Of a stretch of 64,000 nucleotides of DNA, positions 17,211 through 25,791 are shown one piece after another. The notes beneath the pieces are model-generated. The model ran no database searches. It was not told where the DNA came from and was given only the letters and a program-made list of their open reading frames with translations. The translations under genes were made by a program, and so were the position numbers. Position 1 is the first letter of the stretch, and each line of letters opens with the position of its first letter. This DNA is from Umezawaea tangerina (GTDB taxonomy: Bacteria > Actinomycetota > Actinomycetes > Mycobacteriales > Pseudonocardiaceae): contig NZ_PVTF01000001.1 of the NCBI RefSeq assembly GCF_003002815.1, forward strand, positions 1,214,870-1,278,869, read 5' to 3'.

Positions 17211-18424
17211 GACACGTTCTCCTCGTCGAACAGCGACCAGCTCGGCACTTCCGGCTCGATCGGGGCGGGGGCGGCGACCTCGCGCTCGGGGTCGCCGTCG
17301 GGTTCGGGTATCCACCGGTGGGCGGCCGGGGCGAGCAGCCAGCCCTCGTCGCACGGGACCGCCAGGCCCATGCGCCGCAACAGCTTCGTCACCTGGACGA
17401 CGAGCTTGTCCGGGTCCTCCACGATCTGCTTCGACCACGCGGCCGGGTAGTCGTCGACCAGCTGGTCGCACACCTCGCGCAACCGGGCCGGGGACACCGG
17501 GTGCCGCCCGTCCGGACGGGTGATCGGCTCGTCGTGCTCGTCGTACTCCAGCTCCAGCAACGACGGCAGCGCGAGCAGCGCCAGGCGCGCGACCGTCGAG
17601 GAACCGGGGAAGTACATGTCCGTCAGGTAGTCCTCGGGGTCCGCCGCGAGCACGCCCTCCAGCCGCGACTCGGTGTAGAGCCCGAAGCACTTCTCCAGCA
17701 GCACGGACTCCTTGCGCTGGTTGCGCCGCAACCAGTCCGCCTGCTCGGGCGGCAGGTCCGCGTAGAGCACCAGCGGCGTCTCGACCAGCCTGCGCCGCAC
17801 CGCGTGCTCGACCCCGCGCGGCCCCGGCCTGGCGGCCAGCTCCACCAGTCGCGACGGCGAGTCCGCCTCGGCCACCGGGCCGGTCAGCAGCTGGCCGAGC
17901 AGGTCGGTGTCGATCGTGATCAGCGCCTCGGTCTGCACGTCCGCGCCCACCTGGCCCTCGGTCTCGTGCAGCACGCCCAGCGACACCAGGTGCCGCAGCG
18001 CCGCCGTCAACGCGCGCCGGTCCACCACGTCGTCCACGACCTCGATGCCCGCCTCCACGGCGGCCGACCGGACGTCGGACACCAGGCGGGACAGCAGGGT
18101 CTGCCTGCCGACCCCGGTCAGCACGGCCAGCGTCAACGCGAGGTAGGCGTACGCGCGCGGCGACATCCCCGGCACCCCTCGGGTGTCGTCCACGCCCGGC
18201 CCGGACTTGTAGAGCCGCGCGAACCGCCGCTCCACCACCAGCCGGTAGCCGAGCAGGCCCGCGAACAGGTCCTGGAGCACGAACCGGTGCCGGTACACCA
18301 GTGCCAGCAGCTCGCCGTCCGGGCCGTCGCCGCGCAGCAGCGGCCTGCGCAGCAGCGTGCGCGCGCACCGCACCGCGTTCGCGGCGTCGATGTCGGGGAG
18401 GTCGTCCAGCGCCGTGCCGCTCAT
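17207..18424 (-). CDS. jetB: Wadjet type II JetB (TIGR02678/DUF2398 family)
   Basis: The ATG at 18424 overlaps the jetA stop (ATGA) and gives 405 residues. RTLLRRPLLRGDGPDGELLALVYRHR, LQDLFAGLLGYRLVVERRFARLYK and WLRRNQRKESVLLEKCFGLYTES are typical of TIGR02678 proteins. The order before a TIGR02680 gene confirms it. By analogy with MukE, it is a winged-helix accessory subunit that bridges JetA to the ATPase heads. The frame extends upstream inside jetA, but the coupled ATG is the natural start. Confidence 0.88.
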   Translation of the reverse strand: MSGTALDDLPDIDAANAVRCARTLLRRPLLRGDGPDGELLALVYRHRFVLQDLFAGLLGYRLVVERRFARLYKSGPGVDDTRGVPGMSPRAYAYLALTLAVLTGVGRQTLLSRLVSDVRSAAVEAGIEVVDDVVDRRALTAALRHLVSLGVLHETEGQVGADVQTEALITIDTDLLGQLLTGPVAEADSPSRLVELAARPGPRGVEHAVRRRLVETPLVLYADLPPEQADWLRRNQRKESVLLEKCFGLYTESRLEGVLAADPEDYLTDMYFPGSSTVARLALLALPSLLELEYDEHDEPITRPDGRHPVSPARLREVCDQLVDDYPAAWSKQIVEDPDKLVVQVTKLLRRMGLAVPCDEGWLLAPAAHRWIPEPDGDPEREVAAPAPIEPEVPSWSLFDEENVS

Positions 18425-19911
18425 TCGCTCAGCGCCAGTCGTGCGTCGTGCAGGGTCAGGGTCCCGGCCTCCGAGGTGATCCTGGTGGTCTCGCCCAGCG
18501 CGTGGTCGACGGTGACCCGCAGCCCGCGCACCGGGTCCGCGGCCGACCCGGAGTCCGCCGCGCTCTCCCGCTGCGCCATCGCCAGCGTCAGCAGCTCGCA
18601 CAGCACGCCCAGCGCGTCACCGGACAGCGTCGTCGAGGCCAGCCGGGGCGCGGCGGCGGCCAGCTCGGCCACCGACGCCGCGCGCTGCTCGTCGGCCTCG
18701 CGGGCCTGCGCCAGCAGCGACTGCTCGGTGATCGGGTCGTCCAGGATCCGCGACGTCCGGCCTCGCGCGCCCCGGTCGCCGCGGCTGCGGACGCTCACCG
18801 CCACGTCCCGCACCGGCCCGTCGCGCCACGGCGTGCGCTCGTTGTCGCTGTCGTGCTCCGGGGCGGGCAGCAGGTGCCGCGCCGAGTAGAGCCCGAACGC
18901 CGCCGCGTACAGCTCGTGCCCCTGCTCGCGGGTGCCGGAGTCGAACCACGCCGCCAGCTTCAGCAGCTCCGCCCGCCGACCGGGCAGCAGCCCGCCACCG
19001 GAGGTCGCCCGCTTCACCGACGCCAGCAGCGACCCGATGGCACGGGCCGTCGCCTCGCGCAGCGCCGTCACCTGGCTCGGGTGGCCGGGGCGGTCGACGA
19101 ACCAGCCCGCCAGCTCCTGCCAGTCCGCCGCGGACCGGCCGCGCGCCCGTTCGACCTCGCCGCCGAGCCCGTCCGTGCCGCCGAGCAGCCTCAGCAGCTC
19201 GCCGCGCGCCTTGGCCAGGCCCGCGAGGGCGTCCGCGATGGCCGGGGTGTGCCGCAGCACGTCCTCCACCACCATCTGGATGTACTCGACCAGCAGGTTG
19301 CGGAACCCGGAGATCTCCTCGGGCGCCAGGTGGTGCCGCGTCACGACCTGCCCGAGGTAGGCGTAGAAGTCGCGGACCGTGGCCGCCAGCTCGGCGTGCT
19401 GGAGGAACACCGTCGTGACCCGCTCGGCCAGCACCTCGCGCGACCGCCTGCCCTCGCCGGTGACCAGCGCCTCGGACAGCGCGCCGCCCAGCTCGCCCAG
19501 GCCGCGCTCGATCGCGGGCAGCAGCTCGCGCGACACCTCGCGGGCGCCCTCGGGCACCCGCAGCAGCTGGTCGACGTCCCGCTGCACCCGCACCGCGAGC
19601 TTGCTCACCTGGTAGCGGACGCTGCCGTGCTGGAACTCCGCGATGCTCGTCGCCACGACCTCGCGCCGCCCCTGGACCAGGTTGCCCCACTCCACGAGCT
19701 GCCTGAGCCTGTTGATGACGTTCTCGATGCGGGACTCGCCCGCGTCGACGGTGCCCAGCCGTTCGGCGCCCGCGAGCGCCCCCGCGACCTCGCCCGCGGA
19801 CAGGTCGGCCAGCAGCGTGGAGGTGAACAACCGCATGATCGCCAGGTAGGTGCGCTGGTAGTCGCGTGCGTCGAGGTACGCGTAGAGCTTCAGGCGGCCG
19901 GCGGGTTCCAC
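18421..19911 (-). CDS. jetA: Wadjet type II JetA (TIGR02677/DUF2397 family)
   Basis: This is the first gene of the operon, with 496 residues from a GTG. Opening residues LKLYAYLDARDYQRTYLAIMRLF, then ESRIENVINRLRQLVEWGNL and WFDSGTREQGHELYAAAFGLYSARHL match the TIGR02677 pattern. By analogy with MukF, JetA is the kleisin-like subunit with an N-terminal winged helix. The gene lies divergent from cobD with about 117 bp between starts, so the operon promoter should be there. The three-gene run with 4-bp overlaps indicates stoichiometric expression. Confidence 0.88.
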   Translation of the reverse strand: MEPAGRLKLYAYLDARDYQRTYLAIMRLFTSTLLADLSAGEVAGALAGAERLGTVDAGESRIENVINRLRQLVEWGNLVQGRREVVATSIAEFQHGSVRYQVSKLAVRVQRDVDQLLRVPEGAREVSRELLPAIERGLGELGGALSEALVTGEGRRSREVLAERVTTVFLQHAELAATVRDFYAYLGQVVTRHHLAPEEISGFRNLLVEYIQMVVEDVLRHTPAIADALAGLAKARGELLRLLGGTDGLGGEVERARGRSAADWQELAGWFVDRPGHPSQVTALREATARAIGSLLASVKRATSGGGLLPGRRAELLKLAAWFDSGTREQGHELYAAAFGLYSARHLLPAPEHDSDNERTPWRDGPVRDVAVSVRSRGDRGARGRTSRILDDPITEQSLLAQAREADEQRAASVAELAAAAPRLASTTLSGDALGVLCELLTLAMAQRESAADSGSAADPVRGLRVTVDHALGETTRITSEAGTLTLHDARLALSE

Positions 19912-20028
19912 GATCGGCCACCCTAATGCCGGGCACCGACAGTCCTGGCCACCGGGAACTCCGGCCCTACCTCGATCGAGTGAACGTGGACGCTATACGG
20001 TGCCGTGTCGACTTCGGGGAGGTCTGCC

Positions 20029-20973
20029 TTGGGCGTGGGACGAGCGGCGGGGTTGTTGCTGGGAGTGGCCGCCGACGCGGTCTTCGGCGACCCCCGGCGG
20101 CACCACCCGGTGGCGGTCTTCGGCCGCGCCGCGGGAGCGACCGAACGGACCACCTACCGCGACAGCCGCGCGGCGGGCGCCCGGCACACCGCCCTGCTCA
20201 CCGGGGGAGTGCTCGCGCTCGGCGTGGCCGTGGAGCGGGTCGGCGGGCGCAGCGAGCTGGTCAAGGCGGCGACCACGGCCGCCGCGACCTGGGTCGTGCT
20301 CGGCGGGTCGTCGCTGGCCAAGGAGGGCACGGCCATGGGCCGCGAGCTCGACGGCGGCGACCTGGAGGCCGCCCGCGCCCGGCTGCCCAACCTGTGCGGC
20401 CGCGAGCCCGCCGCCCTGGACACGCTCGCGCTGGCCAGGGCCACCGTGGAGTCCGTGGCGGAGAACACGTCCGACGCCGTCGTCGCCCCGCTGCTGTGGG
20501 GTGCGGTGGCCGGGGTGCCCGGCCTGCTGGCCTACCGCGCGGTGAACACCCTGGACGCCATGATCGGCCACAAGTCGGAGCGCTACCTGCGCTTCGGCTG
20601 GGCCGCCGCCCGCCTCGACGACCTCGCCAACCTGGTCCCCGCGCGCGCCGCCGCGCTGCTCACCGTCGTCGCCGCGCCGGTCGTCGGCGGCTCGGCCGCG
20701 GAGGCGTGGGAGGTCTGGCGGCGCGACGCCTCGGCCCACCCGAGTCCCAACGCGGGCCAGGTCGAGGCCGCGTTCGCGGGCGCGCTGGAGATCCGCCTCG
20801 GCGGTCGCACGGTGTACTCCTACGGCGCCGAGGACCGCGCTGTGCTCGGCCACGGCCGCAACCCGGACGCGGGCCACGTGACCAGGGCCGTGGAGCTGTC
20901 GAGGGTGGTCGGGGCGCTGTCCGCGCTGCTAGCGGCCGCCCTGGCGCTGTTCGCCCGACGCCGCCAGCACTGA
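20029..20973 (+). CDS. cobD: Adenosylcobinamide-phosphate synthase (cobalamin biosynthesis)
   Basis: The protein matches CobD/CbiB: GLLLGVAADAVFGDPRRHHPVAVFG, AKEGTAMGRELDGGDLEAAR, ENTSDAVVAPLLWG and NTLDAMIGHKSERY, with several hydrophobic membrane segments. It attaches aminopropanol phosphate to the adenosylcobyric acid macrocycle at the membrane. TTG 20029 is preferred because GGGGAGG (20016-20022) lies 6 bases before it; GTG 20035 and GTG 20005 are alternatives. The 3' end overlaps the convergent SURF1 gene by 45 bp. Confidence 0.9.
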   Translation: MGVGRAAGLLLGVAADAVFGDPRRHHPVAVFGRAAGATERTTYRDSRAAGARHTALLTGGVLALGVAVERVGGRSELVKAATTAAATWVVLGGSSLAKEGTAMGRELDGGDLEAARARLPNLCGREPAALDTLALARATVESVAENTSDAVVAPLLWGAVAGVPGLLAYRAVNTLDAMIGHKSERYLRFGWAAARLDDLANLVPARAAALLTVVAAPVVGGSAAEAWEVWRRDASAHPSPNAGQVEAAFAGALEIRLGGRTVYSYGAEDRAVLGHGRNPDAGHVTRAVELSRVVGALSALLAAALALFARRRQH

Positions 20974-21777
20974 CCCGGACCCGGCCCCGGACCCGGTTCC
21001 GGCCTCGTCCTCGGCCAGCATCTCGGCGACCGACTTCCGCTTCGGCCTCGGCTCGGCGAGGGCGCCGCCGGGCTGGATCTCGCGCCAGCTGAAGTACGCC
21101 CAGCCGCCGATCGCCATCACGCCGAACGCGATCCACTGCAACGCGTAGGAGAAGAACGGCCCGGACTCCATCCGGGGCAGCGGCAGCGAGTCGAGCACAC
21201 CGGGCTGGCCCTCGGAGAGCTGGAAGTAGCCGGGCCGGATGTCGAGCCCCGCGGCCCGGCCGACGACCGCCGAGTTGATCGCGTACACCTGCCTGCGGCC
21301 GTCCTCGGTGAACGCGTCGCGGTCGTCGTTCTCGCCCGCCCGCACCCACGCCACCGTCGTCACCTCGCCGGTCGGCGCGGCGGCGAAGTCGGGCACGCTC
21401 ACCCCGCTGGCGGGCCGCAGGTAGCCGCGGTCCACGAGCACGGTCTGCCCGCTGTCCAGCCGGAACGGCGTCAGCACCTCGAAGGCGGCCTCGCCCTGCA
21501 CGGTCCGCAACCTGGCCACGGCCTCGCCCTCGGGGAGGAACTTCCCGGTCAGCGCCACCTTGTGCCACTCGACCTCGGCGTTCGGCCGGTCCAGCACGGT
21601 GCCCACCGGCACCGGGTCCGACTTCATCGCCGTCGACAGCGCGTTGTTCTGCGCCACGCGCTCGTCGTTGCGCCCGAACTGCCAGGGCATCAGCATCGTG
21701 AAGCAGGCGCCCGCGAACACCCAGACGGCCAGCGTCAACGCCAGCCAGCCTGGCCGCAACAAGAACCGGAACCGCAC
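20929..21777 (-). CDS. SURF1 family cytochrome oxidase assembly protein
   Basis: The 282-residue protein has an N-terminal membrane segment (WLALTLAVWVFAGACFTMLMPWQFGR) and a second one near the C terminus (YALQWIAFGVMAIGGWAYF). Between them is a soluble loop with VLVDRGYLRP. This two-helix hairpin with an outer loop is the SURF1 layout; the family helps assemble aa3-type cytochrome c oxidase. A charged, glycine-rich tail of about 50 residues follows. SURF1 next to cobD and a tyrosine phosphatase recalls M. tuberculosis Rv2234-Rv2236c. Confidence 0.88.
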   Translation of the reverse strand: MRFRFLLRPGWLALTLAVWVFAGACFTMLMPWQFGRNDERVAQNNALSTAMKSDPVPVGTVLDRPNAEVEWHKVALTGKFLPEGEAVARLRTVQGEAAFEVLTPFRLDSGQTVLVDRGYLRPASGVSVPDFAAAPTGEVTTVAWVRAGENDDRDAFTEDGRRQVYAINSAVVGRAAGLDIRPGYFQLSEGQPGVLDSLPLPRMESGPFFSYALQWIAFGVMAIGGWAYFSWREIQPGGALAEPRPKRKSVAEMLAEDEAGTGSGAGSGSVLAASGEQRQGGR

Positions 21778-21802
21778 CCCTCCACGGTAAGCGCTGCGCG
21801 GA

Positions 21803-22342
21803 TCAGGAGCGGACCAGGGTCCGTTCGAACCTCGCCTCGAACCCCTTGCCGGTGGGCGCCGCGCACATCACGCCCACCAGCGCGGGCACGCCCGGCGGGA
21901 AGTAGGCCAACCGCAGCATCGTCACCGGCTCGGCGTCGCCGAGGCCGTACCGGACGGTGACGGTGTCGCCGGTCCTCTCGGCGGAGATCGTCACCCGGTC
22001 CGCGGTCGCCACCGGGACGACCGACCAGTCGGAGACGCCCCTGGTCACGACCGCGCTGACCTGGAACTCGCCGTCCACCAGCTCGACCCCGGCCTTGATC
22101 CAGTTCTCCGCGTCGATCCGCAGCGCGACACCGGCCTGGTCGTACAGGTCGGTGTAGTCGGCGCCGAACGTCGTGGTCACCGCGCAGTCGCCGTCGACCC
22201 ACCGGCCGCGGACGTGCCCGGTGTCGCGGACGAAGCCGTAGTGGGTGGTGCGCCAGAGGTCGGTGTCCGGGTCGGCTGTGACGAACAGCTCGCCGTCCGG
22301 ACCGGTCGACCACTTCGCGGGCTCGTTGAACCACTCGTCCAT
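21803..22342 (-). CDS. DUF1349-like beta-sandwich protein
   Basis: Starting at ATG 22342 the protein has 179 residues: MDEWFNEPAKWS, VTADPDTDLWRTTHYGFVRD, YDQAGVALRIDAENWIKAGVEL and VGVMCAAPTGKGFEARFERT. These are the hallmark pieces of DUF1349/regulation-of-enolase-like proteins, concanavalin-type sandwiches of unclear role that may bind carbohydrate. No signal peptide is present. It lies 25 bp past the SURF1 start on the same strand. Confidence 0.8.
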   Translation of the reverse strand: MDEWFNEPAKWSTGPDGELFVTADPDTDLWRTTHYGFVRDTGHVRGRWVDGDCAVTTTFGADYTDLYDQAGVALRIDAENWIKAGVELVDGEFQVSAVVTRGVSDWSVVPVATADRVTISAERTGDTVTVRYGLGDAEPVTMLRLAYFPPGVPALVGVMCAAPTGKGFEARFERTLVRS

Positions 22343-22396
22343 GCCGCCATCGTGGTCCCCCGGCGGCCCTGGTGACCACCGGGGGACCACGGCGCC

Positions 22397-23155
22397 TCAC
22401 GCCGCGTTGCGGCCCCCGTCGACGTCGAGGACCGCGCCCTGCACGAACGACGCCTGGTCGCCCGCGAGGTAGGCGATGGCGGCGGCGATCTCCTCCGGTG
22501 CCGCGGGCCGCCCGGCGGGGGCGAGCGAGGCGAGGTGGTCGAGCTGGTCGCCGAACACCGCGGTGCCCTCGGTGCGGGTCGGGCCGGGGCTGACCGCGTT
22601 GACCCGCACCCCGCTCGGCCCGAACTCCGCCGCCCACGACTTCGTGAGCAGCAGCAGCGCCGCCTTGCTCGACCCGTACAGCGCCATCCCCGCCACGCCG
22701 AACCGGGCGACCATCGTCAGCACGTTCACGACGGCCCCGTGCCCGCGCGCCGCCATCGCCGGGGCGAGCTCCGCGGTCAGCAGGAACGGTGCCCGCACGT
22801 TGACCGCGAACACCGCGTCGACCTGCTCGGCGGTGGTCGCGGCGGTCGGCCCCGCCGGGAAGACGCCCGCGTTGTTGACCAGCACGTCCACGCGCCCGCC
22901 ACCGAGGTCCACGGCCCGCCGGGCCAGCGCCCGCACCGCCTCGGCGTCCCCGAGGTCGCTCGCGGCGAAGTCCGCCTTGCCGCCCGCCGCGCGGATCGCC
23001 GCGACGACCTCGTCCCCGCGCCCGGCGTCCCGGCCCGCGACGACCACGTGCGCGCCGCGCGCCGCCAGCAGCACCGCCGTCGCCCGCCCGATGCCGCTCG
23101 TGGCACCGGTGACCAGCGCCGTGGACCCGGCCAGGTCGTTGTGCTCGGGTGCCAC
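22397..23155 (-). CDS. Short-chain dehydrogenase/reductase
   Basis: The 252-residue classical SDR has TGATSGIG for cofactor binding near residue 17, NNAG at about 93, and YGSSK for catalysis at about 157. The SPGPTRTEG loop follows. VVVAGRD after the first strand suggests NADP(H). The GTG start lies 1 bp after the upstream hydrolase stop, so both are in one operon. The substrate is unknown. Confidence 0.9.
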   Translation of the reverse strand: MAPEHNDLAGSTALVTGATSGIGRATAVLLAARGAHVVVAGRDAGRGDEVVAAIRAAGGKADFAASDLGDAEAVRALARRAVDLGGGRVDVLVNNAGVFPAGPTAATTAEQVDAVFAVNVRAPFLLTAELAPAMAARGHGAVVNVLTMVARFGVAGMALYGSSKAALLLLTKSWAAEFGPSGVRVNAVSPGPTRTEGTAVFGDQLDHLASLAPAGRPAAPEEIAAAIAYLAGDQASFVQGAVLDVDGGRNAA

Positions 23156-23156
23156 G

Positions 23157-23882
23157 TCAGACCACCTCGTCCAGGATCGCGGCCAGCTCGGCGGCCCGGT
23201 TGACCATCGGCCAGTGCCAGCTGGGCAGCTCCCGGAAGACGAGCCCGTCGTCGGTCATGTGCCGGAACGCGGGGGAGGTCTCGGCCCGCGCCTTGAGCTG
23301 CTCCAGGCCGAAGCTGCACAGCACGTGCAGGCGCGGCAGCTCCTCCCACGCCCCGGTCAAGCGGACCGGTGCCGTGGCGGTGGCCCACGGCTGCGGCGCG
23401 GAGAGCTCCACCAGCCGCCGCACCGCCTCCTCGGTCACGCCGGGCACGTCCGCGGCCAGCTCCGCCCACGGCGGTGGCGGCAACCGCCAGCCGTCACCCA
23501 CCAGCGCGGCGTTGCGCGCCTGCTCCTCCGGCGGCACGAACCCGCTCTGCGACATCCCGTCGGGCAGCGGCCCGCTGTCGACGAACACCAGCCGGTCGAT
23601 CCGGTCCGGCATCCGGTCGGCCACGCTCGGCACCACGACGGACCCGGCGTAGCTGTGCCCGACCAGCACCACGTCGTGCAGGTCCTCGTAGCGGATCAGG
23701 TTCAGCACGTCGGTGACGTGCGTTTCGAGGTCGGTGTCCGGCCGCGCCAGGTGCACCCGCTCACCCAGCCCGGTAAGGCTCAGCGCGTGCACGTCGTGGC
23801 CGCGTCCGCGCAGGTCGGCGGCCACCGACCGCCACGCCCACGCGCCGAGCCAGAACCCCGGTAGAAGTACGTAAGTCGACAT
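23157..23882 (-). CDS. Alpha/beta hydrolase (EstC/salicylate esterase-like)
   Basis: The protein has 241 residues from ATG 23882. MSTYVLLPGFWLGAWAW opens the fold, GHSYAGS carries the nucleophile serine near residue 81, and SWHWPMVNRAAELA holds the C-terminal histidine. The short length and cap pattern resemble plant-type methyl esterases and bacterial EstC. The gene is divergent from a WYL-domain regulator 63 bp away, which probably controls it together with the SDR gene. Confidence 0.87.
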   Translation of the reverse strand: MSTYVLLPGFWLGAWAWRSVAADLRGRGHDVHALSLTGLGERVHLARPDTDLETHVTDVLNLIRYEDLHDVVLVGHSYAGSVVVPSVADRMPDRIDRLVFVDSGPLPDGMSQSGFVPPEEQARNAALVGDGWRLPPPPWAELAADVPGVTEEAVRRLVELSAPQPWATATAPVRLTGAWEELPRLHVLCSFGLEQLKARAETSPAFRHMTDDGLVFRELPSWHWPMVNRAAELAAILDEVV

Positions 23883-23945
23883 GCCGAGGACGCTAGGAGC
23901 GATACCGGGCAGGATCCGCCCGGTATCCGTGGTTGTCTTTCCGAC

Positions 23946-24914
23946 GTGACCAGACCGACCGCACGAGTGCTGGCGTTGCTGGAGATCCTCCAGGCGGGCG
24001 GCACCCGCACCGTCGCCGACCTCGCGGCCAGACTGGGCGTCGACGAGCGGACGGTCCGCCGCTACGCCGAGCACCTGACCGCCCTGGACATCCCCGTCCG
24101 CTCCATCCGCGGCCGCTACGGCGGCTACCGGCTGGCCCCCGGCTTCCGCATGCCCCCGCTCATGCTCACCGACGAGGAAGCCCTCGCGGTCCTGCTCGGT
24201 CTCGTCGCCGGCCGCCGCGCCGGCCTCGTGTCCACCTCGGTCGCCGCCATGGAAAGCGCCGCCGCCAAGGTCCGCCGCGTCCTCCCCGACACCCTGAGCC
24301 GCCGCCTCGACGCCCTGCTCGACACCACCGAGTTCACCACCCGCCCCCGCCCCACGACCACTCCGGAGACCAGCACCCTGCTCCTGCTCGCCGAGGCCGC
24401 CCGCCACCGCACCCCCGTGGCCCTGACCTACACCGCCTGGAACGGCCGCCAGAGCAACCGCACCCTGCACCCCTACGGCCTCGTCGCCCACTCCGGCCGC
24501 TGGTACGTCACCGGCGCCGACTCCACCAGCGGCCAGATCCGCACCTTCCGCCTGGACCGCGTCGACTCCGCCACCGAGTCCACGGGCACCTTCACCGTCC
24601 CCACCGACTTCGACCCCACCACCCACGTCCTCACCGGCTTGGCCGAAGTCCCCCGCCCCCACCAGGTCTCCCTGCGCGTAGAAGCCACCCCCGACCACCT
24701 CCGCACCCACCTACCCCCCAGCGTCGCCACCATCACCCCCCTCCCCACCACCCCAACTTGGTCCCGCGTCCAATTACATACAGAACGCCTCGACTGGCTC
24801 CCCGCCCTACTAGCCAGAATCGACCGCCCCTTCGTCATCGAACAGCCACAATCCCTACGCACCCACATACACGCCCTAGCCAAACGCCTAACCAACTCAG
24901 CCGACGCCACGTAA
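23946..24914 (+). CDS. WYL-domain transcriptional regulator (YafY type)
   Basis: The 322-residue protein has an N-terminal HTH (RVLALLEILQAGGTRTVADLAARLGVDERTVRRY) and a middle WYL domain with HPYGLVAHSGRWYVTGAD at about 175-195. A C-terminal WCX part follows. WYL proteins sense nucleic-acid or other ligands and often regulate neighbouring divergent genes; here the hydrolase/SDR pair. Codon usage becomes less GC-biased in the last 40 codons, running into an A-rich tract after the stop. Confidence 0.9.
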   Translation: MTRPTARVLALLEILQAGGTRTVADLAARLGVDERTVRRYAEHLTALDIPVRSIRGRYGGYRLAPGFRMPPLMLTDEEALAVLLGLVAGRRAGLVSTSVAAMESAAAKVRRVLPDTLSRRLDALLDTTEFTTRPRPTTTPETSTLLLLAEAARHRTPVALTYTAWNGRQSNRTLHPYGLVAHSGRWYVTGADSTSGQIRTFRLDRVDSATESTGTFTVPTDFDPTTHVLTGLAEVPRPHQVSLRVEATPDHLRTHLPPSVATITPLPTTPTWSRVQLHTERLDWLPALLARIDRPFVIEQPQSLRTHIHALAKRLTNSADAT

Positions 24915-24973
24915 AAGCAAAAGACAAAGACAAAGACAAAGAAAAAGACAAAGACAAACACAAACACAAAGAC
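24913..24973. repeat. A-rich simple-sequence tract (AAAGAC repeats)
   Basis: About ten imperfect copies of AAAGAC or AAACAC follow the WYL stop codon. A T-free, low-GC run of this kind is unusual in DNA that is otherwise strongly GC-rich. In RNA it would be unstructured. It precedes palindromic element copy 1. Confidence 0.85.
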
Positions 24974-25008
24974 CCAACCCAGCTGGAAGCGAGCATGCTC
25001 GTCCGCTC

Positions 25009-25128
25009 GTGCGGTCGGCTTGACTTGGGGTTTTTGGGCTTACAATGAGTCGGCGGGCAGGCTCTACCACCTGCCCTTTTTCGCCCGACGAAGCCCAAAA
25101 AAGGGGCCCCAAGTCAAGCCGACCGCAC
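25009..25128 (+). repeat. Palindromic element copy 1 (42-bp core), probable terminator
   Basis: Perfect 22-bp terminal arms (25009-25030 and 25107-25128, starting GTGCGGTCGG) enclose nested hairpins. The inner GGGCAGG-CTCTACCA-CCTGCCC is followed by TTTTT on the plus strand, a textbook terminator shape for the WYL gene 94 bp upstream. The core from GTCGGCGGGC to CGCCCGACG is identical in all four copies. The rest of the 24915-25282 gap has three AGCGACACCCCCGGA-like repeats at 25140-25210 and no gene. Confidence 0.88.
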
Positions 25129-25282
25129 CTAGGTCCGCTGTAGCGACACCCCCGGAGTCCGCGGCTAGCGACACCCCCGGAATCCACCGCAGCGACACCC
25201 GGTTTCGAGCAGCTGCCAATCAGACCCGACGTCGAGGAACAAGCCCATCACTTGCCAAGCGCGGAGGCTCAAACCCCCACCC

Positions 25283-25738
25283 TCACAACCGCTCCCTGAC
25301 CCAATCCATCAACCCCGGCACGGCCGCCTCCGTCATCCCCAACACCTCGTCGAACCCCTCCTTCCCCCCGTAGTACGGATCCGGCACGTCCACCCCGTCC
25401 GCCTCCGGGTCGAACGACCTCAACAACCGCACCCGGTCCGGATCCCCCGACAGCCTCCGCAGCTCCCTCGCGTGCCCCGAGTCCAGCGCCACCAGCAGGT
25501 CCGCCCCCAGGTGCAGCTCCCCGACCTGCGCCGCCACGTGCTCGGCCGGGTACCCCGCCTCCACCAGCGACCGGGCCGCCCGGTGGTCGGCCGCGTCCCC
25601 GACGTGCCACCCGCCGGTCCCCGCGCTGGACACCTCCACCACGTCCTCCAGCCCGGCCCGCCGAAGGTGCTCCCGGAACACGATCGCGGCCACCGGAGAA
25701 CGGCAGATGTTGCCCGTGCAGACGAAGGTCACATGCAT
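25283..25738 (-). CDS. Low-molecular-weight protein tyrosine phosphatase
   Basis: The 151-residue protein has the P-loop VCTGNICRS with nucleophile Cys7 and Arg13. The general acid lies in VPDPYYGG near residue 120. Length and motifs match PtpA-type phosphatases. The expected reaction is dephosphorylation of phosphotyrosine proteins or small arsenate-type substrates; the PtpA reading is favoured by its position near SURF1 and cobD, as in mycobacteria. Confidence 0.93.
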   Translation of the reverse strand: MHVTFVCTGNICRSPVAAIVFREHLRRAGLEDVVEVSSAGTGGWHVGDAADHRAARSLVEAGYPAEHVAAQVGELHLGADLLVALDSGHARELRRLSGDPDRVRLLRSFDPEADGVDVPDPYYGGKEGFDEVLGMTEAAVPGLMDWVRERL

Positions 25739-25791
25739 GCCCCGACCCTAATCTCAGCGGCCTCTAAGCTCGCCCGCGAGACGATCGCGAC

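Noticed and set aside
14508..17450. Open frame of 980 codons antisense to jetC
   Set aside because: Pure shadow of high-GC codon bias; Arg/Gly/Leu-rich translation with no motifs, while the opposite strand has a complete SMC ATPase.
25009..25128. Peptides read through the palindromic elements (e.g. CPFSPDEAQKEGPQVK-like)
   Set aside because: The same peptides recur only because the 42-bp core is identical in all copies; none has a ribosome site or independent support.
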